Positions 14,942-23,509 are shown, numbered from the stretch's first letter. The stretch is DNA of 37,543 nt from Anaerolineae bacterium (GCA_020851635.1 JADZCJ010000138.1:1-37543); one strand, 5' to 3'. The notes: generated by a model from the sequence alone, not told the origin. Translations and numbers: made by a program.

Positions 14942-16276
14942 ATGGCAACCGCAGCCGCCGCTGTCATCCCCGAACGACCCCACATGTCCACGTTCCGCCA
15001 GGCGATGCTTTCGCTTTTTTGGTTCGGGACCGGGGCTCATTGGACGATCATTTTGATTACGACGCTCCCCAGACAAGCCGAGATCATGGGCGGGGACGCC
15101 GTCAAAGGACAGACGCTCGGGACTGTGCTGGCGTTTGGCGCGTTTGTTTCGATGGTCGTGGCGCCGATCTTTGGCGCGCTGAGCGACCGTATCGTGACCC
15201 GCTTTGGGCGCCGCCGCCCCTGGATCGTGCTAGGCACTGTGATGAACATTGTCGGTCTGGCGGGTCTGGCATTATTTCCCCGAGCCAATGATTTGTCCTC
15301 GCTCCCACTCTATATTTTTGCCTTTATGTGGGTCGAGTTCTGGAACAATGTTGCGACTGCGCCATATTCCGCTCTGATCCCCGATGTGGTGCCCCAGGAC
15401 CAACGCGGCAGCGCTTCGGGATGGTATGGCTTGATGAACATACTGGGCACGATCGTGGCGGCGCTCGCTCCGTTTCTCTTTACCTCGGACGGAGTTACGA
15501 ATATCACGGCGCTTTATATTTTCGCCGCCGGGGTACTTTTGTTTGGAATGTTGGGCACTGTGATTTTTGTGCAGGAACCCGGGGTGACCAAGCTGCCGCC
15601 CCCATTCAAATTGGGCGAGTTCGCCAGAGGTCTGATATCCCCGCTGCGCGACCATGATTTCCGATGGGTGTTTTTGACCCGGTTCCTGATGGTCATGGGC
15701 TTGTTTACCGTTCAACAGTTTCTGCAGTTTTACATGGACGATGTGGTCAAGGTATTTGATCTGTTTGGCAGATTCACGGTAGAGAACGCAATTCAAGCGA
15801 CGAGCGTGTTTTTGTTCTTGTTTCTGGTGGGCGCCGCGCCCAGTTCGATTACCGCAGGAATTCTTTCGGACAGATACGGGCGCAAGTTAATGGTTTATAT
15901 TTCAAGCGCGTTTCAGGCGATTGTGCCAATTATATTCATCCTATTTGCCCCCAACTTTACGATTACGGCGCTCCTCGGTCTGGTCTTTGGGATTGGCTAC
16001 GGAGCATACCAGTCGGTTGATTGGGCGATGGCGAGTGAGGTGCTGCCTTCAGAAGATGATTTCGGCAAGGACATGGGCGTATGGCATGTGGCGATGACGT
16101 TCCCACAGGTGATTGCGGTGCCGATCGCCGGAGTGCTGCTCGACTATTTCAATCGCGTTGGAGCTGAACCCGGTGGCGTGGGTCCAAATTTCGGATACAC
16201 TGTCATCTTTGCGATGGCGACGCTGTATTTCATTCTCGGAACGATTCTGGTGAGAAGGATTAGAAAGGTGAGATGA
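14942..16276 (+). CDS. Major facilitator superfamily transporter
   Basis: 444 aa with about 12 membrane helices in two halves. The loop after helix 2 carries GALSDRIVTRFGRRRPW, the MFS A-motif with an expanded Arg cluster; the copy in the second half is GILSDRYGRKLMVY. This pattern, with ATAPYSALIPDVVP, resembles the sugar-cation/SLC45-like branch, so a sugar or glycoside is a possible substrate, but that is inference. The ATG at 14942 has no clear Shine-Dalgarno and is preceded by the stem-loop. A strong terminator follows the stop. Confidence 0.85.
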   Translation: MATAAAAVIPERPHMSTFRQAMLSLFWFGTGAHWTIILITTLPRQAEIMGGDAVKGQTLGTVLAFGAFVSMVVAPIFGALSDRIVTRFGRRRPWIVLGTVMNIVGLAGLALFPRANDLSSLPLYIFAFMWVEFWNNVATAPYSALIPDVVPQDQRGSASGWYGLMNILGTIVAALAPFLFTSDGVTNITALYIFAAGVLLFGMLGTVIFVQEPGVTKLPPPFKLGEFARGLISPLRDHDFRWVFLTRFLMVMGLFTVQQFLQFYMDDVVKVFDLFGRFTVENAIQATSVFLFLFLVGAAPSSITAGILSDRYGRKLMVYISSAFQAIVPIIFILFAPNFTITALLGLVFGIGYGAYQSVDWAMASEVLPSEDDFGKDMGVWHVAMTFPQVIAVPIAGVLLDYFNRVGAEPGGVGPNFGYTVIFAMATLYFILGTILVRRIRKVR

Positions 16277-16279
16277 GAA

Positions 16280-16326
16280 AAGAAACCGGGCGTCATTTCC
16301 CTCAGAAATGCCGCCCGGTTTCTTTT
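16280..16326 (+). terminator. Rho-independent terminator of the MFS gene
   Basis: A 13-bp stem (16280-16292 / 16312-16324) with a further inner CATTTC/GAAATG helix ends in a T-rich tract. It starts 4 nt after the stop codon. Confidence 0.88.
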
Positions 16327-16332
16327 CGCCCC

Positions 16333-16358
16333 GTAAGGAACGAACGTCGTTTCGTTCC
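16333..16358. repeat. Dispersed palindromic repeat (copy D)
   Basis: Core form: GTAA, GGAACGAA, 6 nt (CGTCGT), TTCGTTCC. It stands 7 nt after the MFS terminator. Confidence 0.85.
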
Positions 16359-16395
16359 CCGCGCCGTTCCCTTGCCCACCCGCCAATATCGCCCG

Positions 16396-16421
16396 GTAAG
16401 GAACGAACGCCGTTTCGTTCC
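16396..16421. repeat. Dispersed palindromic repeat (copy E)
   Basis: Core form, same orientation as copy D and 63 nt from it. Its right arm TTCGTT falls at the -35 position of a possible promoter whose -10 TAGAAT is at 16438-16443, upstream of the quinone oxidoreductase gene. Confidence 0.85.
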
Positions 16422-16492
16422 CTCCTCGAATCTGCGGTAGAATGGATTGCCAAGGTTTGAGCGACAAACCTGAATCTGTGAGGAGAGATGTA

Positions 16493-17461
16493 ATGAAGGC
16501 AATTCGTTTTCACGACGTCGGTGGACCTGATGTGTTGCAATTTCAAGAGGTCGAGATGCCAACGCCCGAGGCGGGGCAGGTGCGGATCAAACTCCACGCC
16601 ATCGGGGTGAACTATATAGATATATATCACCGCACCGGGCTTTACAAACTCCCTCTGCCCGCGATTCCCGGACAGGAAGGTGCGGGCATTGTGGATGCAG
16701 TCGGCGCAAATGTGACCGATTTTCATATCGGCGACAGGGTGGCGTTCGTGCTGGACGCCCCGTCCTATGCCGAGTATACAGTCGTTCCCACAGTGCGCCT
16801 GGTGCAAATTCCTGACGATGTTTCCTTTCAACAGGCCGCGGCGGCGCTCTTGCAGGGGCTGACCGCGCATTATTTGTGTTTCAGCACATATCCGCTCAAG
16901 CAGGACGAATGGTGTTTGATCCATGCGGCAGCGGGCGGCGCGGGACAGCTCACCGTCCAAATGGCGAAAATCGCAGGCGCCCGCGTCATTGGGACCGTTT
17001 CGACACAAGAAAAGGCGCGCGTCGCTCAAGATGCGGGCTGCGATGAGGTCATCTTGTACACCCAGACCGATTTCGTCCCGGAGGTCAAACGCATTACCAA
17101 CAACAAAGGGCTGCCTGTGGTGTATGATTCGGTGGGCAAAGACACTTTTCAGGGCAGTCTCGAGTGTCTTGCGCCGCGCGGCTATATGGTGTCGTGGGGA
17201 AATGCTTCGGGTCCGGTGCCGCCGCTCGACCCCCGCGAGTTGATGCGCAAGGGTTCGCTCTACTTGACGCGTCCCACGCTCGGACACTATATTGCGACAC
17301 GTCAAGAATTGGACTGGCGCGCAGCGGATTTGTTTCGCTGGCTTGCCGTTGGCAGATTGCGCGTCCGCATTGACCGGACGTTTGCGCTGCAAGATGCCGC
17401 AGAAGCGCATCGCTATATCGAGAGTCGCGCGTCAATGGGCAAAATCTTGATAGAACCTTGA
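16493..17461 (+). CDS. NADPH:quinone oxidoreductase (zinc-free MDR family)
   Basis: 322 aa, the usual length for QOR. The ATG at 16493 follows AGGAGAG. N-terminal GroES-like half: MKAIRFHDVGGPDVLQF, GVNYIDIYHRTGLY, PGQEGAGIV. Rossmann half: IHAAAGGAGQLTVQMAK with the glycine-rich NADPH loop, then VVYDSVGKDTF and the final GKILIEP. No catalytic or structural zinc cysteines are present, as expected for QOR. It likely reduces quinones or reactive carbonyls with NADPH in the cytoplasm. It is followed at 65 nt by the GatB/YqeY gene. Confidence 0.92.
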   Translation: MKAIRFHDVGGPDVLQFQEVEMPTPEAGQVRIKLHAIGVNYIDIYHRTGLYKLPLPAIPGQEGAGIVDAVGANVTDFHIGDRVAFVLDAPSYAEYTVVPTVRLVQIPDDVSFQQAAAALLQGLTAHYLCFSTYPLKQDEWCLIHAAAGGAGQLTVQMAKIAGARVIGTVSTQEKARVAQDAGCDEVILYTQTDFVPEVKRITNNKGLPVVYDSVGKDTFQGSLECLAPRGYMVSWGNASGPVPPLDPRELMRKGSLYLTRPTLGHYIATRQELDWRAADLFRWLAVGRLRVRIDRTFALQDAAEAHRYIESRASMGKILIEP

Positions 17462-17526
17462 CAAGTGAATCGAGACTGACGTCATGTCTCGCCTTTTGTC
17501 TACCGTCTCGAAATCGGAGAACGAAT

Positions 17527-17988
17527 ATGGGATTGAGAGAACAAGTTGACGCAGACCTGAAAGATGCGATGCGCGCCAGGGACGAAAATCGCGTGAACGC
17601 TTTGCGGATGCTGAAAGCGGCTTTTGCAAATGTGGATTATGCCCGCACGGACCCCAAAAATCACGATTATGGCAAGCCCGTTGCGGAAGGGGATTTACTG
17701 CGTGTGGTAGAGAATCAGATCAAGCAGCGGCGCGAGTCCATCGAGCTGTACAACAAGGGGAACCGTCCGGATTTGGCAGCAAAAGAGCAATCCGAGATTG
17801 ACACGTTAACAGGATACATGCCGCAGCAAATGACACGGGATGAAGTCAAGGCACAGGTCGAGCAAGTCATTGCGGACCTCGAAACGCGCGAGTTTCCCAA
17901 AGTGATGAAAGAGTCGGCGGCGCGGCTCAGGGGACGCGCAGACGGCAAATTGGTGAACGAGGTGGTCAAAGAGTTGACGGCAAGCTAA
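17527..17988 (+). CDS. GatB/YqeY domain protein
   Basis: 153 aa, the normal YqeY length. The ATG at 17527 follows GGAGA at 7 nt. It is all-helical with the family patterns LREQVDADLKDAMRARDENRVNALRML, QIKQRRESIELYNKGNRPDLAAKE, and the end RLRGRADGKLVNEVVKELT. The fold matches the tail domain of GatB, the tRNA-dependent amidotransferase subunit; the stand-alone protein's role is not settled. It shares the transcript with the upstream oxidoreductase or has its own, and ends at a strong terminator. Confidence 0.93.
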   Translation: MGLREQVDADLKDAMRARDENRVNALRMLKAAFANVDYARTDPKNHDYGKPVAEGDLLRVVENQIKQRRESIELYNKGNRPDLAAKEQSEIDTLTGYMPQQMTRDEVKAQVEQVIADLETREFPKVMKESAARLRGRADGKLVNEVVKELTAS

Positions 17989-18022
17989 CCCCTCCGACGC
18001 ATCACCCTCACCTCCACCCCTT

Positions 18023-18066
18023 GCCCCCTCGCGCGCGGTCATACCGTCCGAGGGGGCTGTTTTTTT
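18023..18066 (+). terminator. Rho-independent terminator after the YqeY gene
   Basis: A 9-bp stem GCCCCCTCG (18023-18031) / CGAGGGGGC (18049-18057) with an inner CGGT/ACCG helix is followed by TGTTTTTTT. Confidence 0.85.
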
Positions 18067-18083
18067 GAGGTTCCCCGAAAACC

Positions 18084-18734
18084 CTAGTCAAATATTGTCT
18101 GCGGATGAAAACCGGGTTGGGAGCACAAATGCAGAGCGTCCACGATCGCGGGTTTGGCGTGTGAACTGACCTGATTTGCAGATTGGACGCCGGCGGCGCG
18201 CGCCTGAATCATGCGCGGTTCGGCGGTGATCCATTTGGCAATGGTGCGATAGTTCTGAAACCCGCCCGCATACGCGACGAGCGCCGCAACTTTGTTTCGT
18301 TTCCAGGAATATGCCAATTCTAGCGCCAGAATGGTCGCCTCGACGCTCTTGTCCGGCGAGGTGAGCATGTCATTCCGTGTAAATTTGGTCTTGAAACGCT
18401 TGTTGATGGCGGCTAGCGTCGCGGGCATGACCTGTCCAAAGCCGAGCGCGCGCGACTGGTCATTTTCGACGAGCCGATAGCCGCTTTCCTCCCACATCAG
18501 GCAGGCGACAAGTTCGGGGGTGAAATGGCTCTTGTGCGCCCGCTGGTGTTTCTGGATCAGCGCCCACACCTCGTCAAACGGATAGGATTTGGCTTGCCGC
18601 AGCGATTGGATGCGCTCACTTGATTTGGTGTCAATGCCAATGTCGGGCGAGTGTGCATCCGCGGTGCGGGGCGAAGAGAGCAAAAGGGTCAGGAGAACGA
18701 CAAGGATTCCCCAAAGATATTTGGTTTGGTGCAT
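18084..18734 (-). CDS. Lytic transglycosylase (SLT-type), secreted
   Basis: 216 aa from the ATG at 18734. The N-terminus is a signal peptide (YLWGILVVLLTLLLSS, then RTADAHS). The catalytic domain shows ACLMWEESGYR with Glu83 as the likely acid, followed by ALGFGQVMPATLAAI, the GLMQ-like block of SLT enzymes, and VAALVAYAGGFQNYRTI. It would cleave peptidoglycan glycan strands outside the membrane. The domain is short and lacks LysM. Upstream codons to 18824 stay open but show no better start. It converges on the YqeY gene. Confidence 0.82.
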   Translation of the reverse strand: MHQTKYLWGILVVLLTLLLSSPRTADAHSPDIGIDTKSSERIQSLRQAKSYPFDEVWALIQKHQRAHKSHFTPELVACLMWEESGYRLVENDQSRALGFGQVMPATLAAINKRFKTKFTRNDMLTSPDKSVEATILALELAYSWKRNKVAALVAYAGGFQNYRTIAKWITAEPRMIQARAAGVQSANQVSSHAKPAIVDALHLCSQPGFHPQTIFD

Positions 18735-18897
18735 AAGGACCTGTGCGACCGGGTTCCAACAGAGCAAGAGAACGGCACAGTACAGACATACGCGTGATTC
18801 GCAATCCTTGTGATTGCAGATCACAGTCCTTCCTTTGAGGCAGATGGCTGGCAGTTGGTTGATGATGCTTTAGCTTGCCGAAGCAACCAACGCCGGA

Positions 18898-18925
18898 ATT
18901 ATATCAATCAGGGGGGCGCGGTCAA
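18898..18925 (-). promoter_or_regulatory. Promoter of the lytic transglycosylase gene
   Basis: Minus strand TTGACC (18925-18920), 16-nt spacer containing a C6 run, TATAAT (18903-18898). It gives a leader of about 155 nt. Confidence 0.75.
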
Positions 18926-18933
18926 TTCTTTTT

Positions 18934-18947
18934 GGCAAAATTTTGCC
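18934..18947. promoter_or_regulatory. Perfect 14-bp palindrome upstream of the promoter
   Basis: GGCAAAATTTTGCC lies 9 bp upstream of the -35 box of the transglycosylase promoter. It is too short in loop to act as a terminator and has no U-run on the needed side, so a protein-binding site is the better guess. Confidence 0.35.
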
Positions 18948-19022
18948 CAAATTTTAGTTATTTTTTGATTTTTTTGGTTCGGGGAGGACAAAAATGGGGT
19001 GGAGACGAGATTTTTTCCGCAA

Positions 19023-20414
19023 TTACACCTTCATAGTCTTCCATTTTCCCGTGCGAAACCTGAGCAACACGGCAGCGGCGCGAAAAATAAAGTCCGAGCA
19101 CCAGCCGAACCAGATGCCCAACAAACCCAGCCCCAGCACGATGCCAAAAAAATAGCCCAGACCAACACGCAGGCACCAGGTGGAGAAAAAGGTGATCAGC
19201 ATGGTGGCGCGCACATCTCCTGCCCCGCGCAGGGCGCTGCCCAAGATGACCGCGACGGCTTGGAACGGCTGCATCAAGCCCACCATGATCATGAGCATGC
19301 TGCCCAGGACAATCACCTCGGCGTCGGTCGTATACAACCCGACGAGCTGCGCGCGAGCGGCGAGATAGACGAGCCCCATGATGCACATCCAGACCATCCC
19401 GGTCTTGAGCGCCTGCCACGCGCTCGCTTCAGCCCGCGGGACGTTCCCCGCGCCCATACTCTGTCCAACCATCGTCGTCGCAGCAACGCCAAACGCAAAG
19501 GCAGGCAGGATGGAAAAGCCGCCAATGTTAAAGACAATATTCATTGCCGCAATGTCGGCTGTTCCCAAGCCGACAATCATGGCGCTAAAGACAATCAGTC
19601 CGAGCTGAAAGCCGATGTTTTCGGCAGCAGCCGGGAGCCCGATTTTCATGATGCGCCCGAGAATCGGCGGCGCAATTTGCCAATTGCCGCGCAGGGGAAT
19701 CACCAGAGCGCGATTGCTCCGAAACAGCGCCAGGAGGATCAACGCCGAACCCACGCCGCGCGCGATGGTGGTGGCATACGCCGTGCCGATTGCGCCCATT
19801 GCCGGCGCGCCGAAATTTCCGAAAATGAGCGCGTAATCGAGCACAATGTTCACAACATTAATAAACGCTGTGATCAGCATGGGCGTGCGCGTGTCTCCCG
19901 CCCCGCGCAAAGTGCCGCCGCCGATAAACATGATGCCGATAAAAATAGAAAAGAGAGAGGTAATCCTAACAAACTCGCTGGCGAGTGCAGTGACGGCGGG
20001 GGTTGCGCCCATCCACCTGAGGACAGGTTCGCCGAGGACAGAACCGAGGACTGCGAGAATTCCGGAAAGGGCAACCGTGAGAATCAGTGACTGTTTGAAA
20101 ACATGGTGTGCATCTTGCGGTTCTCGGGCGCCGATGGCGCGGGCGACGAGCACAGTCGTGCCGACACCGAGCCCCATAAAAGCGACGACGAGGGTGAACA
20201 TGAGCTGGTTGCCCAGCCCAATCCCGGCAATCGCATCCGCTCCGAGCTTGCCGACGAAAATCAAGTCAACCACGCCCAGCATCGTCTGGAGCATGTTTTC
20301 GATCAGCGAGGGCCAGGCAAGGTCAAAAAGCTGTCGCTTGAGCGACAATGGCTCGCCGGGACGGGGTTTTCGGAATATGGCGAGTCGTGCCAGCCAGGGT
20401 TGAGGGCTTGCCAT
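19023..20414 (-). CDS. MATE-family multidrug/metabolite exporter
   Basis: 463 aa with about 12 membrane helices. MATE patterns are LFDLAWPSLIENMLQTMLGVVDLIFVGKLG, GIGLGNQLMFTLV, GGGTLRGAGDTRTPM, and in the second half FGVAATTMVGQSMGAGN and GSALRGAGDVRATM. It exports drugs or metabolites against Na+ or H+; the substrate is unknown. Its ATG overlaps the stop of the upstream lipoprotein gene as TAATG, so translation is coupled. The terminator is not obvious; a T-rich stretch follows. Confidence 0.92.
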   Translation of the reverse strand: MASPQPWLARLAIFRKPRPGEPLSLKRQLFDLAWPSLIENMLQTMLGVVDLIFVGKLGADAIAGIGLGNQLMFTLVVAFMGLGVGTTVLVARAIGAREPQDAHHVFKQSLILTVALSGILAVLGSVLGEPVLRWMGATPAVTALASEFVRITSLFSIFIGIMFIGGGTLRGAGDTRTPMLITAFINVVNIVLDYALIFGNFGAPAMGAIGTAYATTIARGVGSALILLALFRSNRALVIPLRGNWQIAPPILGRIMKIGLPAAAENIGFQLGLIVFSAMIVGLGTADIAAMNIVFNIGGFSILPAFAFGVAATTMVGQSMGAGNVPRAEASAWQALKTGMVWMCIMGLVYLAARAQLVGLYTTDAEVIVLGSMLMIMVGLMQPFQAVAVILGSALRGAGDVRATMLITFFSTWCLRVGLGYFFGIVLGLGLLGIWFGWCSDFIFRAAAVLLRFRTGKWKTMKV

Positions 20415-21085
20415 TAACGCTTCTGAAAGTTCTGGGTGCCCTTGCGACAGTCGGCGTTAAAATTGAATTTTACAAACGGTGAAATCTGTCTGCGCTCGGC
20501 GTTTACCATCCAGATATAAAAGTCGCCATTACAAGCTTTGCCGCCGCAGATAAACGTCACTTTATAATTGCCGTCCTTGTTGGATTCTGCGGGATTTTCA
20601 CTGATGGGTTCGCCGCCCGCTCCCGCCGATGCCTGCACGCGCTGCCCTTGCGCGCCCTTGTTGTTGGCAGTGATCCGACCCGAGACTGAGGACTCGTTAT
20701 CGCCTCCACCCACACAACTTGGATTGCCGACCGTCTCGTACTCGAAAACGATGGTGGGCGAAGGGACCGGGGTGGGCACGTTGGTCGCGGTCGGTGGTGG
20801 GTCGGTCGGACGCGGGCGCGGTGTGTCGGGCGGGCGCGTCGGCTCGGGCGTCCGGGTCGGCTCCGGGGTTGGCGGAATCTCGGTCGGCTCCGGCGTCGCG
20901 GTTGGTTCGGGTGTGTCGCTTGGCGGCGGAATGGGCGTAAAGGTGGGGCGCAGCGCCGCTCGTGTGGCGCGCACGCGCGCAACTGTTGGCTCTGCGCCGG
21001 TCAAAAAACCGGCAGTCCGACAGGCGAATACAAAAAGACTGCTGCTCGCGATAAACAAAAGGAAATAGAACGACGCGTTACGCAT
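20414..21085 (-). CDS. Lipoprotein with Pro/Thr-rich stalk and four-Cys domain
   Basis: 223 aa. Signal peptide with a VFAC lipobox (Cys22), then a stalk of about 80 residues rich in PT, PE and PTP units, as in cell-surface proteins of Chloroflexota. The C-terminal domain of about 100 residues has a Cys pattern NPSCVGGGDNES, VTFICGGKACNGDF, FNADCRKGTQNF. The same domain is in the next gene upstream. I do not recognise the family; a beta-sandwich that binds a ligand or surface partner is a guess. It is coupled to the MATE exporter by TAATG. Confidence 0.75.
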   Translation of the reverse strand: MRNASFYFLLFIASSSLFVFACRTAGFLTGAEPTVARVRATRAALRPTFTPIPPPSDTPEPTATPEPTEIPPTPEPTRTPEPTRPPDTPRPRPTDPPPTATNVPTPVPSPTIVFEYETVGNPSCVGGGDNESSVSGRITANNKGAQGQRVQASAGAGGEPISENPAESNKDGNYKVTFICGGKACNGDFYIWMVNAERRQISPFVKFNFNADCRKGTQNFQKR

Positions 21086-21097
21086 AGAGGCGCGGAT

Positions 21098-21595
21098 TCA
21101 TGGGGTGCCGAAATTTACGGTCCCCCGCTGACATTGACCGTCAAAAATATATTCGATCGAGGGCGAAATCTGCTGCCCCTCGTCATTGACAAGCCAGAGC
21201 AAAAAAGACCCAAAACAAGAACCACTGCTGCATATCAGAACGGCTTGAAAATTGCCGCTTTCGTCCGCCTGCACAGGTCCCGCGTCAACCGGCTCAAAAC
21301 CGGGCGATGCGGACACATGGACTTGTTGACCAAACGCGGGGGCACCGTCACGCGTTATATTGCCGGTGATGACAGAGGCAGAATTGTCACCGACGGAACA
21401 GCGCGGTTGATCGAGCACCACAAATTCATACGGGGGCAAAATGGCTGACGGGTCCTGGGTGGGATTAGACGATGAACGCGTGGCGGGTCGCTTTTGCGTC
21501 ATCTGACCGATGAGGTTCGTAGTTTCACAAGCGAGCAGCAACAATGCGGCGAGGGCGATAAACAAGACGAGCGAATGGGGTCGTGATCTCAGCAT
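21098..21595 (-). CDS. Lipoprotein with four-Cys domain (paralog of the next gene)
   Basis: 165 aa from the ATG at 21595. Lipoprotein signal peptide (VLFIALAALLLLAC; Cys23). After a short linker comes a domain of about 100 residues that aligns with the downstream protein throughout: QPRCSVGDNSAS, AVLICSSGSCFGSFLLWLVNDEGQQISPSIEY, DGQCQRGTVNF. The four Cys are in the same places, suggesting two disulfides outside the membrane. The stalk is much shorter than in the paralog. The gap to the paralog is 12 nt; with the MATE gene this makes a three-gene unit. Function unknown. Confidence 0.75.
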   Translation of the reverse strand: MLRSRPHSLVLFIALAALLLLACETTNLIGQMTQKRPATRSSSNPTQDPSAILPPYEFVVLDQPRCSVGDNSASVITGNITRDGAPAFGQQVHVSASPGFEPVDAGPVQADESGNFQAVLICSSGSCFGSFLLWLVNDEGQQISPSIEYIFDGQCQRGTVNFGTP

Positions 21596-21689
21596 AGAAA
21601 GGCGCCTGCATTTGTAGGGTGCCTGCAATTATCTCACCAACGCGGCAAGGACGGAAATGGGACAAGGTGGGCTGACACAAGGTGAGCAT

Positions 21690-21772
21690 GCGTCACGATT
21701 TTGGACTGTAAGGAACGAACGCTGTTTCGTTCCGTGCCCGCACGCTGCGGCGAGCGTGCCCTACGCTTGACC
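21690..21772. repeat. Dispersed palindromic repeat, long form (copy C)
   Basis: GCGTCACGATTTTGGAC, the core palindrome (21708-21733) with perfect 8-bp arms, then GTGCCCG, the second hairpin CACGCT-GCGGCG-AGCGTG and CTACGCTTGACC. It matches copy A over its whole length with few differences. The flanking stretch 21596-21837 has no gene. Confidence 0.85.
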
Positions 21773-21837
21773 AAAAATACGACGCATACCCACACAAGAT
21801 CATGGTTGAACAAACGAGAATGTGTTCCTTGGACCGT

Positions 21838-22518
21838 TTAGCAGCTGCGGATTCTGTCCGTATGCTTGGGAATCCCATTCTGTACCACCTGCCATGTGTT
21901 TCCCTGCAGCGCCTCATACTCGCGAAAGCAGCAGAGAATTCCCCGAGCTTGCCTCGGGTCGCGGTGGTCCATTAGGTGAAAGTGCAAATGTGGCGCGGTC
22001 GAATTGCCCGAGTGTCCAACGTTGGCGAGATGTTGACCGACCTTGATCTTGTCTCCGCGAGCGACCTTTACCGAGCCGGTTTGCGCGTGAGCATACAGCA
22101 CATATCCCTCGGAACCCTCGACAAGGACACAGTTTCCGGACAGCGGGGCAAGATCGGCAGATCGTTCGACATCAAAAGCTCTGGCATTTTTGAACCTCAG
22201 CGCGCCGTCTCGAAATACGTTGACCGGGTTCCGTTCGGGCAAGCCATCCACGACCTCTATCACGGTCCCCGCCGCCGCCGCGAAAATGGGCTGTCCCCAT
22301 CCGAAACAGTCCTGCAAGCGCACACCCAAGATCAGATAACGCAGGGGACTCGGCTTGTAGAAACGATTGCCCGTTGGTCCGGGACCCAACCGCACAAAAT
22401 CATAGGCATATCGCTGCCCGAAGATGTCAGTTCCATGACTGGGGATTCTTTTGCCGGGGGTATTTGGGGTAACCCATTCGCCGCGTAACGGCAACTCAAC
22501 GACAACCGGAGTGGACAT
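21838..22518 (-). CDS. M23-family metallopeptidase (peptidoglycan endopeptidase-like)
   Basis: 226 aa from the ATG at 22518, which follows AAGGA at 8 nt. The LytM/M23 metal motifs are present: HGTD near residue 41 with FGQRYAYDF, GYVLYAHAQTGS, and HLHFHLMD. GHSGNSTAPHLHFH is the usual final motif. There is no signal peptide, which is unusual for a wall enzyme and shared with a subgroup of M23 proteins of unknown place. It lies 59 nt after the DUF4230 gene on the same strand. Confidence 0.85.
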   Translation of the reverse strand: MSTPVVVELPLRGEWVTPNTPGKRIPSHGTDIFGQRYAYDFVRLGPGPTGNRFYKPSPLRYLILGVRLQDCFGWGQPIFAAAAGTVIEVVDGLPERNPVNVFRDGALRFKNARAFDVERSADLAPLSGNCVLVEGSEGYVLYAHAQTGSVKVARGDKIKVGQHLANVGHSGNSTAPHLHFHLMDHRDPRQARGILCCFREYEALQGNTWQVVQNGIPKHTDRIRSC

Positions 22519-22577
22519 GTCGCTAGTCCTTCTATCCCGAGAGAGCGAGTCCATCATACAAGCCGCAAATCACCTCT

Positions 22578-23273
22578 TCACTCGACATGCTCTGGCTCTC
22601 GAAATTCAATCTCGACGCGCTTGTATCCCAACTGCAGCAGCATCAACCGCACCTGGTCGGTTCCCCGCTCCTGAGCCAAGCGCATCAGGTTCTGCGAGTC
22701 CGCAGCTGTATACAATTGCTCCTTGGCGTCCTCCAGCAGCCGCGCGTTCACCTCATTCCCCGCGGGCAGCCCAAGCCCCATCTCGTCAAAAAAGTCCGCG
22801 CTATCAATCCCCACATAGCAATATTCGGGCGCGGGCAAACTGACCGTAATATGCTCCGGGTCGTTCGGGTCCACCACAGTTTCTAACGCCGTCGCGTTGT
22901 TCTCCAAATCAAAACATGCGGTAACCGAACCCTGCGCGATGATGTGTCGGGGCACAGATTGAAGCCCGCCGACAGTTGGTCCCGTGCGCGAGGTGTGAAC
23001 GGTCGTATGTAGTTCTACCACCGCCAGTTTCAAAACGGGCAGCAGTTCACCCGGCGAGACCTGCACGGTGGTGACGCGCGGTCCACCCTGCAGCATCTCT
23101 ATCGCCCTTAGGGCGCGATCGCCACCGGCGATGACCACAATCGCCACGGTCAAAACAACAACCAGGGCGCCCGCCAGAGCGAGCATCAGACAGGTATTGA
23201 TACCGCCCGGTCGCGGCGGCGGCTGTGACGGCGGCTCCGCGGGCGGAGGTAGAGCTTGATAATCGCTTTCCAT
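22578..23273 (-). CDS. DUF4230-type membrane-anchored protein
   Basis: 231 aa. Pro-rich cytoplasmic N-terminus, one membrane helix (residues about 27-50), then an outside domain with VTTVQVSPGELLPVLKLAVVELHTTVHTS, ITVSLPAPEYCYVGIDSADFF and QLYTAADSQNLMRLAQERG. This pattern fits DUF4230, a family of unknown function in many bacteria. The ATG at 23273 has no clear ribosome site. It may share a transcript with the M23 gene. Confidence 0.68.
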   Translation of the reverse strand: MESDYQALPPPAEPPSQPPPRPGGINTCLMLALAGALVVVLTVAIVVIAGGDRALRAIEMLQGGPRVTTVQVSPGELLPVLKLAVVELHTTVHTSRTGPTVGGLQSVPRHIIAQGSVTACFDLENNATALETVVDPNDPEHITVSLPAPEYCYVGIDSADFFDEMGLGLPAGNEVNARLLEDAKEQLYTAADSQNLMRLAQERGTDQVRLMLLQLGYKRVEIEFREPEHVE

Positions 23274-23479
23274 CGTTATGTAACCATCGTTTTATAGGGT
23301 TATAGGGCGCAAGTGAGAATAAAAGCACACGCGGCAAATTCGCCGCCTAGATTTATACGCACCAAACCCCCGATGGATACAACTTGCAAAATAGCCATCA
23401 ATTCCAATAATAGCGAAAAGCAAGCTGGCGCACAACGGCAAATCAGGGCGCACCCGCGCGATTTTAATTTCAACCGCAC

Positions 23480-23509
23480 AAAAAAATGAGGCGAGTCAAT
23501 CGGCTCGCC
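23480..23509 (-). terminator. Rho-independent terminator of the small membrane protein gene
   Basis: The stem GGCGAG (23490-23495) / CTCGCC (23504-23509) is followed on the minus strand by TCATTTTTTTG. It lies 14 nt after the stop. The 23274-23480 stretch shows no gene. Confidence 0.75.

Noticed and set aside
16415-16443. Promoter for the quinone oxidoreductase using repeat copy E as -35
   Set aside because: The -10 TAGAAT is fair, but the -35 matches the consensus in only about half its bases; noted under copy E and not called as a feature.
16049-17410. 453-aa open frame on the minus strand
   Set aside because: It crosses two palindromic repeats and a terminator and is antisense to the quinone oxidoreductase.
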